Assembly: GCA_025435555.1 (NCBI GenBank)
Contig: JAIWWG010000016.1
Location: forward strand, 186,001 to 250,000
DNA from: Chytriomyces cf. hyalinus JEL632
Taxonomy: Eukaryota; Chytridiomycota; Chytridiomycetes; Chytridiales; Chytriomycetaceae
DNA: 64,000 bases
Direction: 5' to 3'
Part shown: one piece after another, positions 62,772-64,000 of the stretch
Position numbering within the stretch: the first letter of the stretch is position 1
Layout of the letters: the number at the start of each line of letters is the position of its first letter
Made by a program: the position numbers and the translations under genes
Notes under the pieces: model-generated
Told to the model about the DNA's origin: nothing
Databases searched by the model: none
What the model saw: only the letters and a program-made list of their open reading frames with translations

Positions 62772-63967
62772 TCAAAACGTGGATGATGAATATCTTGATT
62801 CAAGCAGCATAAAACCTCGCCTCCAGCCAGCAAAGCACTGTCCCACTGCATCTTTCACCAAATGTACAGGATGCTGGTACCATCCGTGTTTTGCAAACAA
62901 AGGATTTGTCATCTCGTGTGGCCAATCTTCAGGCAGTAGCACCACCACTTTTTGAATCTTGGTTGCATTCAAATGTTGAGCAATTGCTGCACGAGCTCCA
63001 AAGGGCTCTCCTCCCCATGAAACAGCTTTGAAAGCGTCAGCTTCCTCAGCAATTTGCATTCAGATAAAGCAATGCCAGCCAAATGTTCCACATTCTGCAC
63101 ATGTAGTGAAGAGAGCATTGGCATCGAATGAAGAATGTCCCGTATTTGCATCGGAACACTCCCGCGATCCTGAAATCGAAGCTCCTGGATACGAAGCTTC
63201 ACCAGCCACTTTGCCGTCATTTCAAGCGACCCAGGATCAGATTTGCAATGTTGGAAGTAGATATACCCAAGATGAAGCGTCCTTATGAACTTTTTGCAAT
63301 TGTGCAGTGCGCCAAAGAATTGGCCTTTACTGCCAATGATTTTACGTGGCTGACATGCACTTCAATGACTTCAGGAAGTGAGCCAAGAAGGCCTCCGTTC
63401 CAACCGAATCATCAATTATTGCATATCCGTCATGCATGTTGAGAACTTTTGAATATGTCTGAAGCACATGTAGATGAGAAATGGGAACAGGAAGTGTCGA
63501 TTCATATAGCATGCCGGCAGAAGGTCCGCGCAGAAAGACACACGGCCAAGTGAACAGCTTCACTCGTCTATTCAGAGTGCGCGTTCGAAGAGGCTGCCCA
63601 AAGTCAAATATGGCCTTGGAGATGTATTTGTAGTATCGGACGGCATGGGACAAGTGCACAATGTCGTAGCCGATTACAAAGGAAGCAATTCGGTCGAGGA
63701 TTTCAGGCGGCATGGATTCAAGCGCCGGTATCGAGGGAATTGCTGGTATTGAGGGTGTAGCATCGATAAACAGGCAAGTAGTAGTTTTCTGCGGGAGGGA
63801 TGACTGTCAACGCGCGTCAAAAGTGGCATTTGAAGCAGTTTGCGGAGGGTGTTGACTTCATCAAGCACATGTTGTTGAAGCGATTGAATCGCGTGTTGAA
63901 GCGACTGGATCGTAACCTCGTGCCTCTCGCAGCATGGACAGTTTGGTGGGCATTGTCTTTCGATCAT
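62772..63967 (-). pseudogene. Broken F-box family gene, copy 3
   Basis: It reads on the minus strand in four successive frames. The start MIERQCPPNCPCCERHEVTI with QSLQQHVLDEVNTLRKLLQM gives the best preserved N-terminal module. It is followed by an F-box (LESMPPEILDRIAS, HLSHAVRYYKYISKAIFDFG), MTAKWLVKLRIQELRF, LRR-like ILHSMPMLSSLHVQNVEHL and LSECKLLRKLTLSKLFHGEE, and a C-terminal part (ATKIQKVVVLLPEDW). Frame changes lie near 63760-63780, 63350-63400 and about 62970. It is inverted relative to copies 1 and 2. Family members appear to be about 380 aa when intact. Confidence 0.72.
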
Positions 63968-64000
63968 TAGAAATTAACATGGCCGCCTGCTTTCCAACAC

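Overview
The window reads as nuclear DNA of a zoosporic (early-diverging) fungus, most likely a chytrid. It is gene-dense, and most coding genes are split by short GT-AG introns, commonly 50-75 nt, many with a CTAAC/CTGAC-like branch point. The gene set combines fungal traits (Erg3-type sterol desaturase, Gfa1 for chitin precursors, mitochondrial PPR proteins) with traits lost from yeasts and moulds but kept by flagellated fungi: an ARL13-type ciliary GTPase, calreticulin and SDF2. The organism call is an inference; no rRNA or other direct marker is present.

Layout. 0-8.6 kb: a Pho80/PCL-type cyclin whose 5' end may lie off the window, a mitochondrial PPR protein, a homeodomain protein and ERG3. 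8.9-17 kb: GFA1 (11 exons), an apolipoprotein-L-like protein divergent from it, a DEAD-box helicase and ESCRT-II VPS36. 17-24.6 kb: splicing factor SYF1, AP-3 mu subunit and SDF2. 24.8-33 kb: CFT1/CPSF1 (17 exons), U1-C and a Nudix hydrolase. 33-43 kb: SelO protein adenylyltransferase, a UPF0662 protein, sphingosine-1-phosphate lyase and a mitochondrial carrier. 43-52.7 kb: a second large PPR protein, the ARL13-like GTPase and PAT1, whose three oversized introns share one repeated sequence. 52.9-58.2 kb: a large MIT/coiled-coil protein resembling NRBF2/Atg38, and an ERI-type exonuclease fused to a TatD nuclease. 58.2-64 kb: a cluster of broken F-box genes of one family around an intact calreticulin gene.

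The genes are mostly housekeeping and do not form one pathway. Loose themes are RNA metabolism (SYF1, CFT1, U1-C, PAT1, ERI-TatD, DEAD helicase, PPRs), endomembrane traffic and ER folding (VPS36, AP-3, SDF2, calreticulin), and lipid metabolism (ERG3, DPL1). Start-to-start or stop-to-start gaps are often under 80 bp.

The observations most worth a second look are the shared repeat in three PAT1 introns (introner-like), the ERI-exonuclease/TatD fusion, the fungal ApoL-like protein, and the degenerate F-box family with its CPCC-RH N-terminal module. Exon models were built by eye from reading frames, splice signals and remembered family alignments. Phases were checked arithmetically, and only the SelO gene has a junction that could not be closed.
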